Notes: generated from the letters alone by a model not told the origin. Counted from the stretch's first letter, positions 11,201 through 23,067 are shown. The stretch is DNA of 64,000 nt from Malus domestica (GCF_042453785.1 NC_091673.1:8887001-8951000); one strand, 5' to 3'. Translations and numbers: made by a program.

Positions 11201-11382
11201 AAGGAGGAGGATCCGGACGGAGATGGGATTTAGATGGTTCCGAGAAGGACGATTCCCCAAAGGAAACCGTGAGGATGTTGGATAGGGAACGAGCAGTTGC
11301 TGAGGCCAAGATGTGGGGAGAGAATTGGCGAGAGAAAAGACGACTGAGTGCACAAGGCAGTTTTGATGGCACCAACTTGTAG
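8243..11382 (+). CDS. PBS1: PBS1-type receptor-like cytoplasmic kinase (RLCK VII)
   Basis: There are five exons: 8243-8366, 8986-9203, 9751-9940, 10388-10779 and 10915-11382. All have GT-AG borders and consistent phase, giving 463 residues (Arabidopsis PBS1 is about 456). The N-terminus MGCFPCF has Gly2 for myristoylation and Cys3/Cys6 for palmitoylation, predicting plasma-membrane anchoring. The kinase domain shows the glycine loop [11 protein letters not shown] (97-107), Lys119, YRDFKSSN (Asp217), DFG (235-237) and the activation segment GDKSHVST (245-252). In Arabidopsis the protease effector AvrPphB cuts after this GDK, and the NLR RPS5 senses the cut. The loop called SEMPH in Arabidopsis reads SDRPH here (296-300). 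The C-terminal tail is basic and Gly/Ser-rich. Family assignment is firm; the guard relationship is inference. Confidence 0.95.
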
Positions 11383-11750
11383 CGCCGTAGTGTACAATGC
11401 ACCGTCTTCTTCATCCTCAGCTCCTACCCTCGCTTTTTCGCAGATTGGTTAGTTTGGGGTGTTCAATGTAATGGAGAGTTGGTGCAGACCAACTTGTGTC
11501 CTGATTTAACCCTTTTTCTCTTCTTTTCCTCTTCTCCGAACAAGAAGAAGAAGAATAATCCATAAATGGAATTTGTACATTATCTTCTACAAGATTGAAG
11601 GAAGAACAGAAGAAAGAGGACGTATTTAAAAATTTTGAGAGTAAAAACGTCTGATTAAATGCTGTACGATTCTTCTGCCTTCTGTATTTTTGTGTTTTTG
11701 GAACAAAACAAAACAAAATCTCTTGTCCCTACTCCTGTCTTTGTCAACCT
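11383..11750 (+). other. Probable 3' UTR of the PBS1 gene
   Basis: AT-rich sequence follows the stop, with poly(A)-signal-like AATAAT near 11552 and AACAAAACAAAA near 11702. The exact end cannot be placed from sequence alone. Confidence 0.4.
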
Positions 11751-11776
11751 TATTATTATCGAGCGTTTTACATGTT

Positions 11777-11830
11777 TCCTTGGTAATGTGTTTGTACATG
11801 ATCAATTACTTTCTCCTTCATTACCAAGGA
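11777..11830. repeat. 12-bp inverted repeat with ~30-nt loop
   Basis: TCCTTGGTAATG at about 11777-11788 and CATTACCAAGGA at about 11819-11830 are perfect reverse complements. The repeat lies downstream of PBS1. It could be part of a small foldback or a transcript-end hairpin; no function is shown. Confidence 0.6.
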
Positions 11831-13441
11831 TGATCGATTGACTTGCGGTGTTCCTTTTTTCCTGCTACAAAAATGGGGCGTCTTTTTCATCCACAATAAA
11901 TTATTTCTCTTGATTGACCCTTGATTATGACTGGAAGTTTTTGACAAGAAACGATAGCGCTTTTTCATTATTAAACTATAATCGTTACAAGGGTTCCATA
12001 AGGGCATCAAAGTGTTTGAGCCAAAGGGTGAGAGAGATTTAAGATCCATGGTTTGATAAGGGTTAGGGAGTTATTACTATTCTCTAGTGAAGTTTCTTAT
12101 GGGGATCACCGGATTGGATGTACTGTATATTTTACGGTTGATTTTGGTGCATTGTCATCATAATCCATGATACCAAGCTCTTATTAGGAAAGTCCACGCA
12201 ATAAAAAGTTGATGTGGCAATTCGAAAATTCCCTATTACTTAATAAGGTTCACATCGATTTACCATATTATCATGTTAGAAGTAAAATTTTACTTTCTAA
12301 TTTCTTATTTAAATTTCTTCTAATTTAAGTCTCACATTCATCAAGATAAGTGTAGTCCGCATATTAAAACATGATTTTGGTGTAGCGAATCTTACCGTAA
12401 CCAATATCGTAGGTGGAGCCTACTTGCTTATTACATCAATTATTGTGTGACGAGTTGGAAATTGATGCATCATCTATTGCATAATTTGGTACAGTAGTGT
12501 ACTAAAAATGTGAACCGTAGAGCATGGTTTATGTTGTCCTATGATGTTTGACGTCCTCACTACTCCTTCGATCTATGCACTAAATTTCAAACTTGATATC
12601 AATCTTAATGTGTAAGCAAGAAAATTTCGTGCCAACGTGCAGGATATGCGGAAATATGCAACCTCACAACCCGTGAGATAATTGTGTAAAAGCTCTTTAC
12701 GCAAACTCCACCGTTGGCTTCTCCTACTATAAACTGGCACTCTCATATGTCAACTTCAATTGTGTTAAAGCTCTTCACGCAAACTCCACCATTGGCTTCT
12801 CCTACTATAAACTGGTACTCTCATATCTAAACTTCGTGCTTAATTATGTCTATCGATTACGGCTTAATCAATTAATATGAAAAAAAATACGAAATTAATG
12901 TATAAATTTGTGGAGAAAATATGAGAAATTGTGTGTTTTGGGAACGCTGTCATGCATGAGCATTTGTAGTCGAGTCAGTGAAATTTATCACCAAAAATCT
13001 TGGTGTATTAGAAGTGGAACTATTCAATATATGTTGTAATTTATTTGTGAATGTTCCAATGGGACTCTTTATTTCCTTGAACACCACATAGCTGTTTTCC
13101 GGGCCGTTTAAACAAAAATATTGCTCAAGGAAACGAAGGACATAAATTAAGCATACGTCAATTGATATTAATATTGAGTAGTAGTATTCAAAGCCAAGCG
13201 TGGATAGCTGTAGCTTTCCAATTCACATATACTTGTACATCGATGAGCACAGCCACAGTCCCCACGCTTGGAACTGGGAATTTAATAATTAAATAAGAGA
13301 CAATTAACGAAACATATAACATAACAAGATCATTCCACATCTTGGCGTGATCAAGCGGCTGCTGCTGTTACACATCAAACGAGGTTCGATTGATCGTAGT
13401 TTTTTTCTTTCCGAGAAGTACGACATACGACTTTGCCAGCA
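11831..13441. other. Intergenic region between PBS1 and SWEET15 (convergent)
   Basis: No gene is supported. It contains one 78-bp tandem duplication at 12683-12838. The two flanking genes point toward each other, so this space holds both transcript ends. Confidence 0.6.
12683..12838 (+). repeat. 78-bp direct tandem duplication
   Basis: The segment from TGTGTAAAAGCTC (12683) recurs from TGTGTTAAAGCTC (12761) with a few substitutions. Each copy holds CTACTATAAACTGG. Confidence 0.85.
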
Positions 13442-15663
13442 TCACACTGCTGATGGTGTTTCATTAGGTTGAAGCTCGACGGAAGCATTTTCCACATGAC
13501 GATGATCATCCGTTTGTTCATGCTCCTTTGCCTCTGTAACGGCTGCGTTATTATTAACGTCACCGTCATCATTGCGATTGTTCGGTTGAGCATCCGCCGG
13601 ATGAACCTCGGAAGCTGCTAATGTGGCTATGATCACAATGTTTTTCACGTGATCTGGTGTGGCAGCCGGCAGCTTTTTCTCATGATCTTCTATTATCACC
13701 TGCTTTCGGTTTCGGTACATCGCATACAGCAGCATCTGAAGCAGTCCCAACACAAATCCCAGAACGTTTGGAATCTGCAACAAGTGATTAATCAATTATT
13801 CAGTTAATCAATTATTCAGGGATAATTGATTTGAAAATAGATTTAAATTAGTAAGTATACTTACTGCGACACATATGTCCTTGAGGAACAATCCATATGC
13901 AAACCACATAATGGCACTCAGTGTGAGGAAAAATGATAACCTAAATGGCATAAATTCGACACTTCTTGTTCGGATAACTTGTGACTGCAATACAAATCAA
14001 TAAACTGAATGAATATGTTATATTACACTCATTATATGTGCTCGGAATATAAGTAAAGGTAATTAAATGGCGTTGAGAGTTCATTTAGAGCTCCAAATTT
14101 AACATTTTAATATTTTAAAACACTTCAAAAATAAATATAAGCAGACAATATCAGAGTGTGAATAACATTTACGTAATTGAAAAAAGCACCAACAAATAAT
14201 ATGGTCATATGTTTGTATGATTGAGTCAATTACCACAATGCTTAACGGCGCAGCAAAAACACTGGTAGAAATGGCAACATTAATCCATCCAAGAACTGGG
14301 ACCCGGTACGCACGACTCACTAGGAAGTGAGACACGACAAGGATCAAGGTGAAAAGTCCCACGTTCATAATACCAAATAGTTTCACTGTAAGCTTCTGCA
14401 TTCCGTAAATATATAGAATTATTAGAGAATATATATAATACAGAGAAATTGAAATTATATTGATATATACAAAAAAAAAAAACAATTAAAGATGAAACAT
14501 ACGTACGTACCCTAGCATCCTTTGGTGCATAAACAACGAAGATGACGATGTAGATCATCTCTGCAAAACTTCCGAATGAGTTAATGGTGATGAGCAGCAT
14601 AGCATTCTTTTTTAGCGACGCATAGTACAACCAAAGCATGGAACTGAACATTGCTACCAGATATGGCACCGAGTGGAATCCTTCTGTCGATTTTTTCCTG
14701 TAAATTCGATAAAATGTCGGCCTGCATTTAAAAAAAAGGTTAATCATATGTCTCTTTATAGACTTATATACATATTATTCCTTATATTTAAAAAAAAAAA
14801 AAAAGTATGCATCACTTACACCGGGGCTAAGTAAACCATGGTTGAGACTAGATTTCCTGGCATCATCAAAGAAATAATAGTGGTCATTCAAATAGAATTT
14901 CTTGACTATCAAAAGATTACAATTAGTTAAAATAAATCACACTTTTCATTATCTATAAATTAGTGGGTAGTGGTGAGGAAGGTTGATCATCAAGGATCAC
15001 AATGATTTACAGCGTTACTTATAAATTAACAAGAAGTAATAATTGGACAACTAATATTTGAATATTGTACACACAAAGAAAATTTATTGTTGTATATATG
15101 GTTTGTTTTTATATATATTTATTTAGCTAGGCTTTTCTGCAAAGAAAAAAGTAGTCACTGAATTTCAGACGGTTCACTAACGGAAAAAGAATATGGCCAA
15201 GTTGATGACAAAGATTAGATAACAAATGCGGGCCAACTAGGTTTTAAAGGCGTCATAACTAGAGAAGAATATGACAATAACAAACAATAGTATATGGCAC
15301 TCAAACAAATATATATGATCGATCGAGCCCCAAAAATGACATTTATGTATCGTGTTTGTTCAGCTCCTTCATTTGGTACACCCAGCTAGCTTGCTAGTAG
15401 CTGGCTAGTTCCCATCACAATAACTCACCTAAAATTTCATGGAAACAACTAGTACGTAACGAGCCATTCGCGTTAGTTTAGTGGTGAGGATGAGTAGGGT
15501 GATCGGGAGGGATATGCTAAGTACAGAGGTGGACACTCTCTAATGTAACAAAAAAATTTGGAAAAAAAGAAATTTCAATGGATAATGTACATATGCAATT
15601 TTGTTTACCTAGAACTCCAAATGTAAATGCCAAAGGATGGTGACTGTCTGCTACTGTAGCCAT
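13442..15663 (-). CDS. SWEET15: SWEET15-like sugar transporter (clade III, sucrose efflux)
   Basis: There are six exons on the minus strand: 15609-15663, 14820-14856, 14511-14721, 14234-14395, 13865-13984 and 13442-13774. Phase is consistent and the product is 305 residues. The 37-nt second exon is typical of SWEET genes. Two MtN3/saliva triple-helix bundles are visible: exons 1-3 ([40 protein letters not shown]) and exons 4-6 ([44 protein letters not shown]). Seven membrane helices are expected. The hydrophilic 80-residue tail is acidic and Asn/His-rich. [15 protein letters not shown] and the overall match point to SWEET15/SAG29, a plasma-membrane sucrose uniporter of senescing tissue and seeds. 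The ATG sits at the usual short N-terminus. Confidence 0.93.
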
Positions 15664-15714
15664 GATCTCTCTAGATCTGAAAACCGTAGTTAGCTAAGAA
15701 AAGCTCGGACTGAT

Positions 15715-15718
<4 letters not shown>

Positions 15719-15752
<34 letters not shown>
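15719..15752 (-). repeat. (CT)n microsatellite in the SWEET15 leader
   Basis: About 17 CT units (GA on the coding strand) lie 56-90 bp upstream of the start codon, probably in the 5' UTR. Confidence 0.85.
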
Positions 15753-15755
<3 letters not shown>

Positions 15756-18000
15756 GGAAATGAAGAGTATGATATGTTGAAGAAGCTAAGGAGGAGGAGG
15801 ACTCAGTTGGTGGTGAGAAACCCTAGAGCTCTCTCTCTCCCTCCCTCTCAAATTCTCATGCAGAGAAAATTAGAGGAGCTTGTTTATATACACACAAAAA
15901 GTGAAAGAAAAAGAAATAGGGTGTGCGTATTGAACTCATTCTGGCTGCATGACAGATGGAGGATTAATAGGTGGTGTACCATGCTCTCGAGAAATTTTTC
16001 AATATGCCAGAAATACGGCCTAATACATCAAGTGTCATAATGCAAGTAGTTGGAAGAAAAAAATTTAAGTATCAAACAACTAGTATTATGACATTTTATG
16101 TACCAAATCATGTTCCCGCACAATGAAAAACTACTCATTGAACTCATTCAATGAATCACAAATCCAAGTTCCACGTGCCCCTCTGTCGCGTGTGCGTAAC
16201 CTCCATCCAACGGCCACAAAAAAAAAAAGCAGAGCATTATTCACCACACTTCTTGACACTACTTTGGATAGGAATTAGGGTAGTCCCCCAAATCATCACC
16301 ATAATTATTCAAATAATTAATTTCACCGTAAACCGCGAATTAGGAAGAGTTATATAGTTATACTTTTGGTTAATCGTCACTAATTTACTAATTCACAAAA
16401 AAAAAAAAAAAAAAAAACAGAGCATTATTCACCACACTTCTTGACACTACTTTGGATAGGAATTAGGGTAGTCCCCCAAATCATCACCATAATTATTCAA
16501 ATAATTAATTTCACCGTAAACCGCGAATTAGGAAGAGTTATATAGTTAGAGTTTTGGTTAATCGTCACTAATTTACTAATTTTTAATGAGTTTTTTTTCT
16601 AATCAAACATGAATTCCACGCTCTTTGAAAAAACAAGTGGTTTCTTCCAACTAAAATAAGAATATGATTTTTTACGTTACTATCTCTTCTAAGACCGCAA
16701 AGCTGTCCTTAGTAGAGCCCGATTCATGTGACTTCTATATCTCTAATTCCAAGCACCAGTGCATACTGTATGGCCATTGTTTGAACCGTTTCTCTCCATC
16801 TTCTAAAACCCTAAACGAAACACGCTTGGGCGCGTCAGCCCTAGTTGTCACTTGTAAATTCTCACAAGTCACACGCAGACAATATAGTTGTATATATATA
16901 CTTTCGGAACACTTGCCACGAAGTGTTATAATAAAAATAGAGAATTATTATTAACACTCTAAAAAATTTAATTATGCACTCCTCATAAATCTTTCTAAAT
17001 ATAGAAAGTTTGGATTGCACAATTAAATTTTTGAAATGAAAATAACAATTTCTTAAGAATATAGACAACAAATTTGATATGTTCTACTTGTAGGGCCTCA
17101 AAAATAAATATACTTATTATAAATTGAATTGAATAACACAACCTGACAATATTTCAATTACAACAAACAATCTTTCCAAGTCACACACTCAAAGATTTAC
17201 AATATTGTTCACAAAGCTTTTGTTCTATGCCGTTGAATGTTTGTTTGGTAGTGCTTCAATGTTCATGCAATATTTAGAGGGTTTCGTGTGCATCGGGGGT
17301 TTATCTGACTGACTTTTTTCTTCTTCAAGTAATCAAATTCCACAATCCAAGCAGCCTGGCCAGCTTTTTTCATATTTTTTGCAGTTTATGAGATGGGGAC
17401 GGAGGGAGGGAGAGGTTTTAAGTTATGACAAAAGAATTTAATTAAAGATGAGCCACAAGACAATCATGATGTTGTTACTCGTTCTTGTCTCTATCATTTG
17501 GCTGGGATTCGAGAATGCTAGGTGGACACCATGGGAGCCTCTGGACAGATTGCTAGATATGTACATGGCTATTCCATCGACGTTCATTAATTTGTGTGAT
17601 TTGGTTGCCATTTTCTTTTATTTTTCTGGAGTTTAGATCCTTTATAAGTTATGTTACTTTAATAATATTAGAGTAACAACTCGTTATTGATCAATGAGAA
17701 CGCGCGACGTAAGCATGATAAAATTTAAACAAGTTTCATAACTAGACTAACAACTCGTCATTGATTAATGAGGAAATAACAAGAAATGTGAATTTGAGAC
17801 ATTTTCTAATTTGGAAAGATAAATACATCTAAACTAAGAGCTAATTGATACGTGCGTTTTTCAGACTTTTAATTTGAGCAGTATATTCAACCAAGTGTTT
17901 GATTAGTAATCTAAGCTAGTTGATATTTTGACAAATTTGAGAAAAATAAGTTTCTTTTTCTCACCCCAAAAGCCAGAAATGTAGGTCGGTGTGCTGATTT
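15753..18000. other. SWEET15 upstream region and intergenic DNA
   Basis: The first several hundred bases are promoter territory for the minus-strand SWEET15. No gene is supported. The region holds a 188-bp tandem duplication (16230-16581). A 62-codon frame at 17448-17636 is hydrophobic but matches nothing I recognise. Confidence 0.5.
16230..16581 (+). repeat. 188-bp tandem duplication separated by poly(A)
   Basis: The segment from CAGAGCATTATTC (16230-16393) is repeated almost perfectly at 16418-16581. A poly(A) run precedes each copy. The near identity indicates a recent slippage or unequal-exchange event. Confidence 0.92.
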
Positions 18001-18003
18001 TAT

Positions 18004-18229
18004 GGAAAGGGATCCTCTTCTGATCCACTTTGTGAGGATCCTAGGGATCCTCACATCCTAACCATTCATCGTACTTCGTGTGATCAATTTTCGTCAGATA
18101 CTATTTGTGTTTAATTTTAAATAAAATAAAAAAGTCAAATGATTTTTGACAGCACGATACACGATAAATGACTAAGATGTAAGGATCCCTAAGATCCCCA
18201 TAGAGTGGATCCGGATGAGATCCAATTCC
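18004..18229. mobile_element. Inverted-repeat MITE with 9-bp target duplication (Mutator-like)
   Basis: The left arm (GGAAAGGGATCCTCTT...) and the reverse complement of the right arm (GGAATTGGATCTCATC...) align over about 80 bp with GATCC-rich ends. The flanks are TGATTTTAT (17995-18003) and TGACTTTAT (18230-18238), a 9-bp duplication with one mismatch. That size fits the Mutator superfamily. It has no coding capacity. Confidence 0.7.
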
Positions 18230-18293
18230 TGACTTTATGACGTAATAACTAGTCCTTGCCTCCTGAAATGATTTGAGCTTTTTATCTCAAATA

Positions 18294-18509
18294 TGATCCT
18301 TTTCGGATACTCTTTGTGGGGATCCAGATGATCAATCAATCGTGTCCGTTCATCGTATATCGTGCGGTTAGAAATCATTTTAAAATTTTAATTTAAAATT
18401 GAATATAAATAGTACTTAAAGAAAATTGATCGCACGATATACGATAAACGGATCCGATTGATTAATTCCTGGATCCTCATAAATTTAAAGAGGATCTAGA
18501 AAGAATCCT
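18294..18509. mobile_element. Second, related inverted-repeat MITE
   Basis: The arms share GATCCTTTTCGGAT...GGGGATCC with the reverse complement of the right end, and an inner CGTATATCGTGC block like that of the neighbour at 18004-18229. The centre is A/T-rich. I could not find a clear target duplication, so the limits are approximate. Confidence 0.6.
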
Positions 18510-18753
18510 TGTCGTTATCTCATGATAATTGAGAGAACAATAATGCAGTGATATCGACATGTTCATTAATTGTGTGCCACCAATACCATGCCGTTGATAT
18601 TATTCAACCAAATATTACGACGTTGAGCTACCTCTCACTCCTTATACGATATATATAAAGCGATGGCAATCTAATCTTGCATTTGCATTATATAGTTGGC
18701 ATTTATCGGTGGCCAGCTTCTGAACACCTAACACTGAAATTACCCTACCGTTC

Positions 18754-19783
18754 GAAAAAAACTTGTGTGGGACTTGGCTTACCAGTAGACTTCATTGAGT
18801 GACATTACAACTCACTCAAAGCTCGCCACATGGCAAGTCAAATATAATCTTTTACCATTTTTTTTATATTTAAAATTTTCAGAATTATTTTTTCTACTGA
18901 TTAATTTATATTTAATCTAATGTTTCCTTTTTTTTCTTCTTTCCCCCTATTTTTTGTTTTCTTCCCAAATTCCCCTCCAGTTTGTTTTGCCATAGGTCTT
19001 CAGCACTCTTTCCCACTTCTTTCTCTTCCAGTTTTGTTTCTTGCTTTCCTTCAAAAAAAAAAAAAACACCCACTCTAATTTTATCATGGAAAGCAACCAA
19101 GAATCTGTAAGTTTCTTTTCGTTCTTTATATAATAGTTACTTTGATCATGTAAACTTGACATGTATAACCCACATATATAGGCGTATAAGGGTTTTATTT
19201 CTTCTTAATTATATTTGAAAGAGATGTACTTTCTTGAAAATAGAAAACTACTACGATCAAAATAAAGTGAAGGATAACAAATAGGTTATGAAAATATTAA
19301 CTCGATAATCTGGAGTGTGCACTTTGGTATTTATAGGGAGGAGAGAAACAGTGGGAGAAAAGAAATGTTTGTATTTGGAGAGAGGAGGGGGAAAGAAAGC
19401 AAAGAAATTTTCTGAAGAAAAAAGTGCAGAATTTCATAAAAAGCAAGAACCACAACCGTGTTGGGGGGGGGGGAGGGAAGAAGTGGGAGAGACAGTGAAG
19501 AGAACGACAAAACAAAGTGGAAGGAAGTTTTTTTTTTTTTTTTTTTTTTTGGGAAACTAAGTGTAGGGAAGTTTGGGAAGAAAAAAAAAAGGGGGAAAGA
19601 AGAAAAAAAAATGGAAACATTAGATTGATATATATATATATATAAAATATTAATTAGTGAAAAATAATTATGAAAAATTTAAATATAAAAGAATGATAAG
19701 AGATTATATTTAAGGTTTGCCACGTGACGAGTTTTGAATGGATTGCAGTGCTACTAAGCGAAGTCCAATGACAAGTTTTTCTC
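18754..19783. mobile_element. Mutator-like non-autonomous element with long terminal inverted repeats
   Basis: Termini are GAAAAAAACTTGT (left) and GAGAAAAACTTGT (right, reverse complement). The arms stay alignable for over 300 bp: CTCGYCACRTGGCAA, TCTAATGTTTCC and TTCTTCTTTCCCCC blocks appear in both. The flanks are CTACCGTTC (18745-18753) and CTATCGTTC (19784-19792), a 9-bp target duplication with one difference. No transposase frame is present. Long arms, ~1 kb size and 9-bp duplication together indicate a Mutator-type foldback element. Confidence 0.78.
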
Positions 19784-20312
19784 CTATCGTTCATGTATAG
19801 CCAGAAGAACCACACACAAAAATAGAAAAAATAAACTTAAAAAAATAAAAATAAAAAGGGTTACATATGGTATGATTCATCATCGATGATTGCTTGCTAT
19901 TTGTTATATATCGATCTCATCAAAATTAAAGCTGCCAATTTTTCAAAAGGCACAGGTGCTTACATGCACATGAAGGATATTGCCATGAAATTTTAACCTG
20001 GTGCACTGTGCTTGAAATGAAGTCAAACACTTAACATTCTATCGATAAAAGAAAATATAGAACTAAAAATATGATTACGTACACCCGAAAACCCTAGCTA
20101 ATAATCTATGCTTAAATAATTAAGGATTTGACTTTTAATTATTAAAATTAAGGTAACTAGCTTAGGTAGGTACGTAAACCCTTAAATGATTGGAATTGAA
20201 ATAAGAGAGAGATCGATACCTCCCATAATTGATACTTTTATATTACATATGAGCCAAACTCATTTGGGGTTGATTAATTTCACTTTCAGAAGGGAAGAAA
20301 CTTAGTTATTAC

Positions 20313-20541
20313 TTTAATCTAGTATCCTTATGCATGAAGATAATCAATTCGGTCGTTGTGGCCGGACTCTATTATGGATTTATGACCACATTCTCCATAG
20401 GGTTCTCTTATCTCTTCCGATCTCCGAGCACGGGTTATGGAAGAAGGAACTGAGAATAAAGTATCGGCAACAATCAATTTTGTTACGAAACTGATCATGA
20501 TGTTCATATTGATCTATTATGTGTCTCTGCATCTGGCATTG
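20313..20541 (+). pseudogene. ycf1: Nuclear plastid DNA: 5' end of ycf1
   Basis: Translation around 20313-20410 gives '[15 protein letters not shown]' and then '[18 protein letters not shown]', the N-terminal region of the plastid Ycf1/Tic214 protein. After a frameshift near 20425 the match resumes as '[14 protein letters not shown]' and '[15 protein letters not shown]'. Plastid copies are intact and membrane-bound in the inner envelope. This nuclear copy is truncated, shifted and substituted, so it is a NUPT relic. Confidence 0.85.
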
Positions 20542-20543
20542 AG

Positions 20544-20614
20544 TATACTATTGGATTGGAACCAATGACTCCTACCGTCTGAAAGCAATAATCTAACCAC
20601 TAAGTTAAGTAGGT
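20544..20614 (-). pseudogene. Plastid trnM-CAU-like relic joined to the ycf1 fragment
   Basis: The minus strand reads ACCTACTTAACTTAGTGG at the start and GGTTCCAATCCAATAGTA at the end, as in plastid trnM-CAU. The anticodon loop reads TTTCAGA instead of TTTCATA, so the CAU anticodon has become CAG. The acceptor 3' strand is also damaged. In plastid genomes trnM-CAU is not beside ycf1, so two plastid pieces are joined here. Confidence 0.75.
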
Positions 20615-22841
20615 CATTTATCATCGGGTAATACTAGGGAGACAAAATTTACAAACTAAATGATGTGTCACCAATAAGAATGAATACGTTTATCAACGTT
20701 TAAGTAATAAACCAATCAAATATATCAAAGATATATAATGTTGGTTTGTATATTGTTAACGAATTAGAGGACGAGAAACCAAAAAAATGTGAAAAATGAA
20801 TTGCAAACTCTGAATTTTTATTCACTAAAATTAAGAAGAATACTACATAGGACTACGTGATTCATAATCCGAAAATATTGATTACACCTTGCCAAATTTA
20901 ATCCCCGCCTGCAGACCTAATTCCTAACAAACAAGAACACAATGGTACGCCTAGTAAACATAGAAGAGTAATCTAAATTCTTATCCTACTAAAAAATCTT
21001 AAATACACAAAAAGTATCTTAATATAAAAGTGAACCAAATTGCTAAATTTAAATTATTGTCTAAAGATGCGCTCATGGGCAAACAACATGAGTTTACCAA
21101 TTGAAGAAAACTAATCCTAATTGCCAATGCTAAGATTACTAATTAATTTGGTGATGAGAATGCACTATATATGCGATCTTATCATGATCACTGGGTGTTT
21201 ACGACATTTCATTTCTGATGATCAGTCAGAGATATCTTAGTTAAGATTAGTGGTGATGGCATTGGGCTCCAGGCTCCTTTTCTACTATTGGTGGGAGTGT
21301 CAGATCACCATGTCAAATAACAAAAACAAGATATAAAGGCAAAAGTTAGAGGATGACGAACAGAGTTATCTTCAAGAACAGGAAGCTGAATTTGAAATGC
21401 AGCTTCATCTTTTGATCATGTTGGAGTATCACAAAAACAAAATTGGATTCAAATCACAAGATCCTGTCTTGTATCGTCATCATCTAATATTAAAAATGTT
21501 GATGCAAAAAAGTAATCGTTTGATTACGTGCAGTGCAATCAGGAGCTTCTTAATTGTGCCCTAATTCATGTAAAATTATGATTCCTTAATCCTGGCATTA
21601 CGTCATGGGATCATATTACTCTCTTTGGAAATTTGATTCTAGCTAGGTAGAAACCCTAGCTAGAAAAGTAGCAGCTTCATATATTCATTAATAGAATTTT
21701 CTTTATCAAAGGTGAAAATATTAAATTAATCCTGCAACAAAACTAAAGAAAAATAACTAAAATTTAGGATTAAGTACTTAAAAAATCTCCAAACGTTTAG
21801 TGCTATTCCATATATATTGGTCTCAACTTTTTTAAATATTTCAAACAAGTACCCAACTTATTGAAAATATCGCATCCGTTAAGCCTCAATTAAATTTCTG
21901 TTAAATTAACTATGACTTATTTTGTCTCCAAAATCAATAGAAAGTCATGGAAGCATAGCCTTTACCAACTAATGGTCACCACGCCATCACCTCCAAACCT
22001 AACGAACAACCACCAATTCCACCTACAACTCAAGTTGCCAACACCGAGAAGAAGGTCATGGAAGTTACTGAAATGGTATGGACTGCCATAATACACCCAC
22101 CACCATCTTCATTGCTCACAAAGAAGAATTGGAAGCTACACACTGAGAATTTACAAATGAGAAAATCACACGAGCAAAAACAAGCTCTTTGAAACCCTAT
22201 ATGAATTCTTAACTCTCTTCTATGTGAGGAGATTGCTTGCATGATGTAGTTTCATTTGAGTCTATTTTCGATTCAATTCAACACTTGTTGATCATTGGAT
22301 TCCATTATACGTAGTTGGTGGGTTTTGAATAAAAAGGTTGGAATGGGGTTTCGGTGGTCGTAGGTTTCAATAGGTTAGGTACTTGTTTGGAATGTTTAAA
22401 AATGTTGAGACCAATTTGGAATGACACTAAAAGGTTGAGGGTATTAGATACCTAATACTAAAAATTACGGGCAATTTAAATACAAACGTTCTTTTTTAAA
22501 AAAAAAAAAGCCTCATAGCCAGGCAACTATATCAGTTGCCCCCATTTTCTCTTCTACGTTTTTCTCCCGAATAAAAAAAAAAAACTTTTAGAGATGAAAT
22601 AGTTATCTAAAAACAGCCGCTAAAGATATGACTAGTCTCTTCAGCTACGAAATATCATTTGAAGGTCCTCACAAACTAATTTTAACAACCATTTTATATT
22701 TTTATCTCGTTGTAAATTTTATTTTCAAATTTTTAATAATTATGCATGTGTAAATTTTAGCACTTCTTCTTCAATAGTATCACAGCGTTCAACTGTGGAA
22801 CAAATGGGGAAATTGAATAAAAAGACAGACTTAGGCAAGAA

Positions 22842-22913
22842 GGTTCTATGGTGTAGTGGTTAGCACTCTGGACTTTGAATCCAGCGACCTGGGTTCGACT
22901 CCCGGTAGGACCT
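22842..22913 (+). tRNA. tRNA-Gln (anticodon TTG)
   Basis: The 72-nt cloverleaf has acceptor GGTTCTA/TAGGACC, D-arm TGTAGTGGTTAGCA, anticodon stem CTGGA/TCCAG with loop CTTTGAA (anticodon TTG) and T-arm CTGGGTTCGACTCCCGG. No CCA is encoded. A T7 run follows from about 22916 as the RNA polymerase III terminator. The gene looks intact. It lies about 155 bp upstream of the DCI1 start codon. Confidence 0.96.
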
Positions 22914-23067
22914 CCTTTTTTGTAACATTTTTGTTTTTTTAATCTTTATACGCTGTCGTTTGGGGGTCGCGGTAATTTGGTAATATCATTTCGCTTCTAT
23001 CTTCTTTCCCATCCCTCTCTTCCATTTTCCCGTCTTTCTCGCAATCTTCAGGCAGTGACAGACAAAT

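Larger units (their letters stand above)
19793..22841. other. Intergenic region with plastid insert, otherwise no gene seen
   Basis: Apart from the plastid-derived segment at 20313-20614, nothing with a recognisable domain was found. The sequence is AT-rich with many stop codons in all frames. Confidence 0.55.

Noticed and set aside
15470-15560. tRNA-like TTAGTTTAGTGGTGAGGA segment upstream of SWEET15
   Set aside because: It resembles an A box, but there is no B box or foldable cloverleaf. At best it is a SINE scrap.
17448-17636. 62-codon frame with a hydrophobic N-terminus
   Set aside because: It could be read as a small secreted peptide, but there is no family resemblance, no clear promoter and the surroundings are AT-rich spacer.
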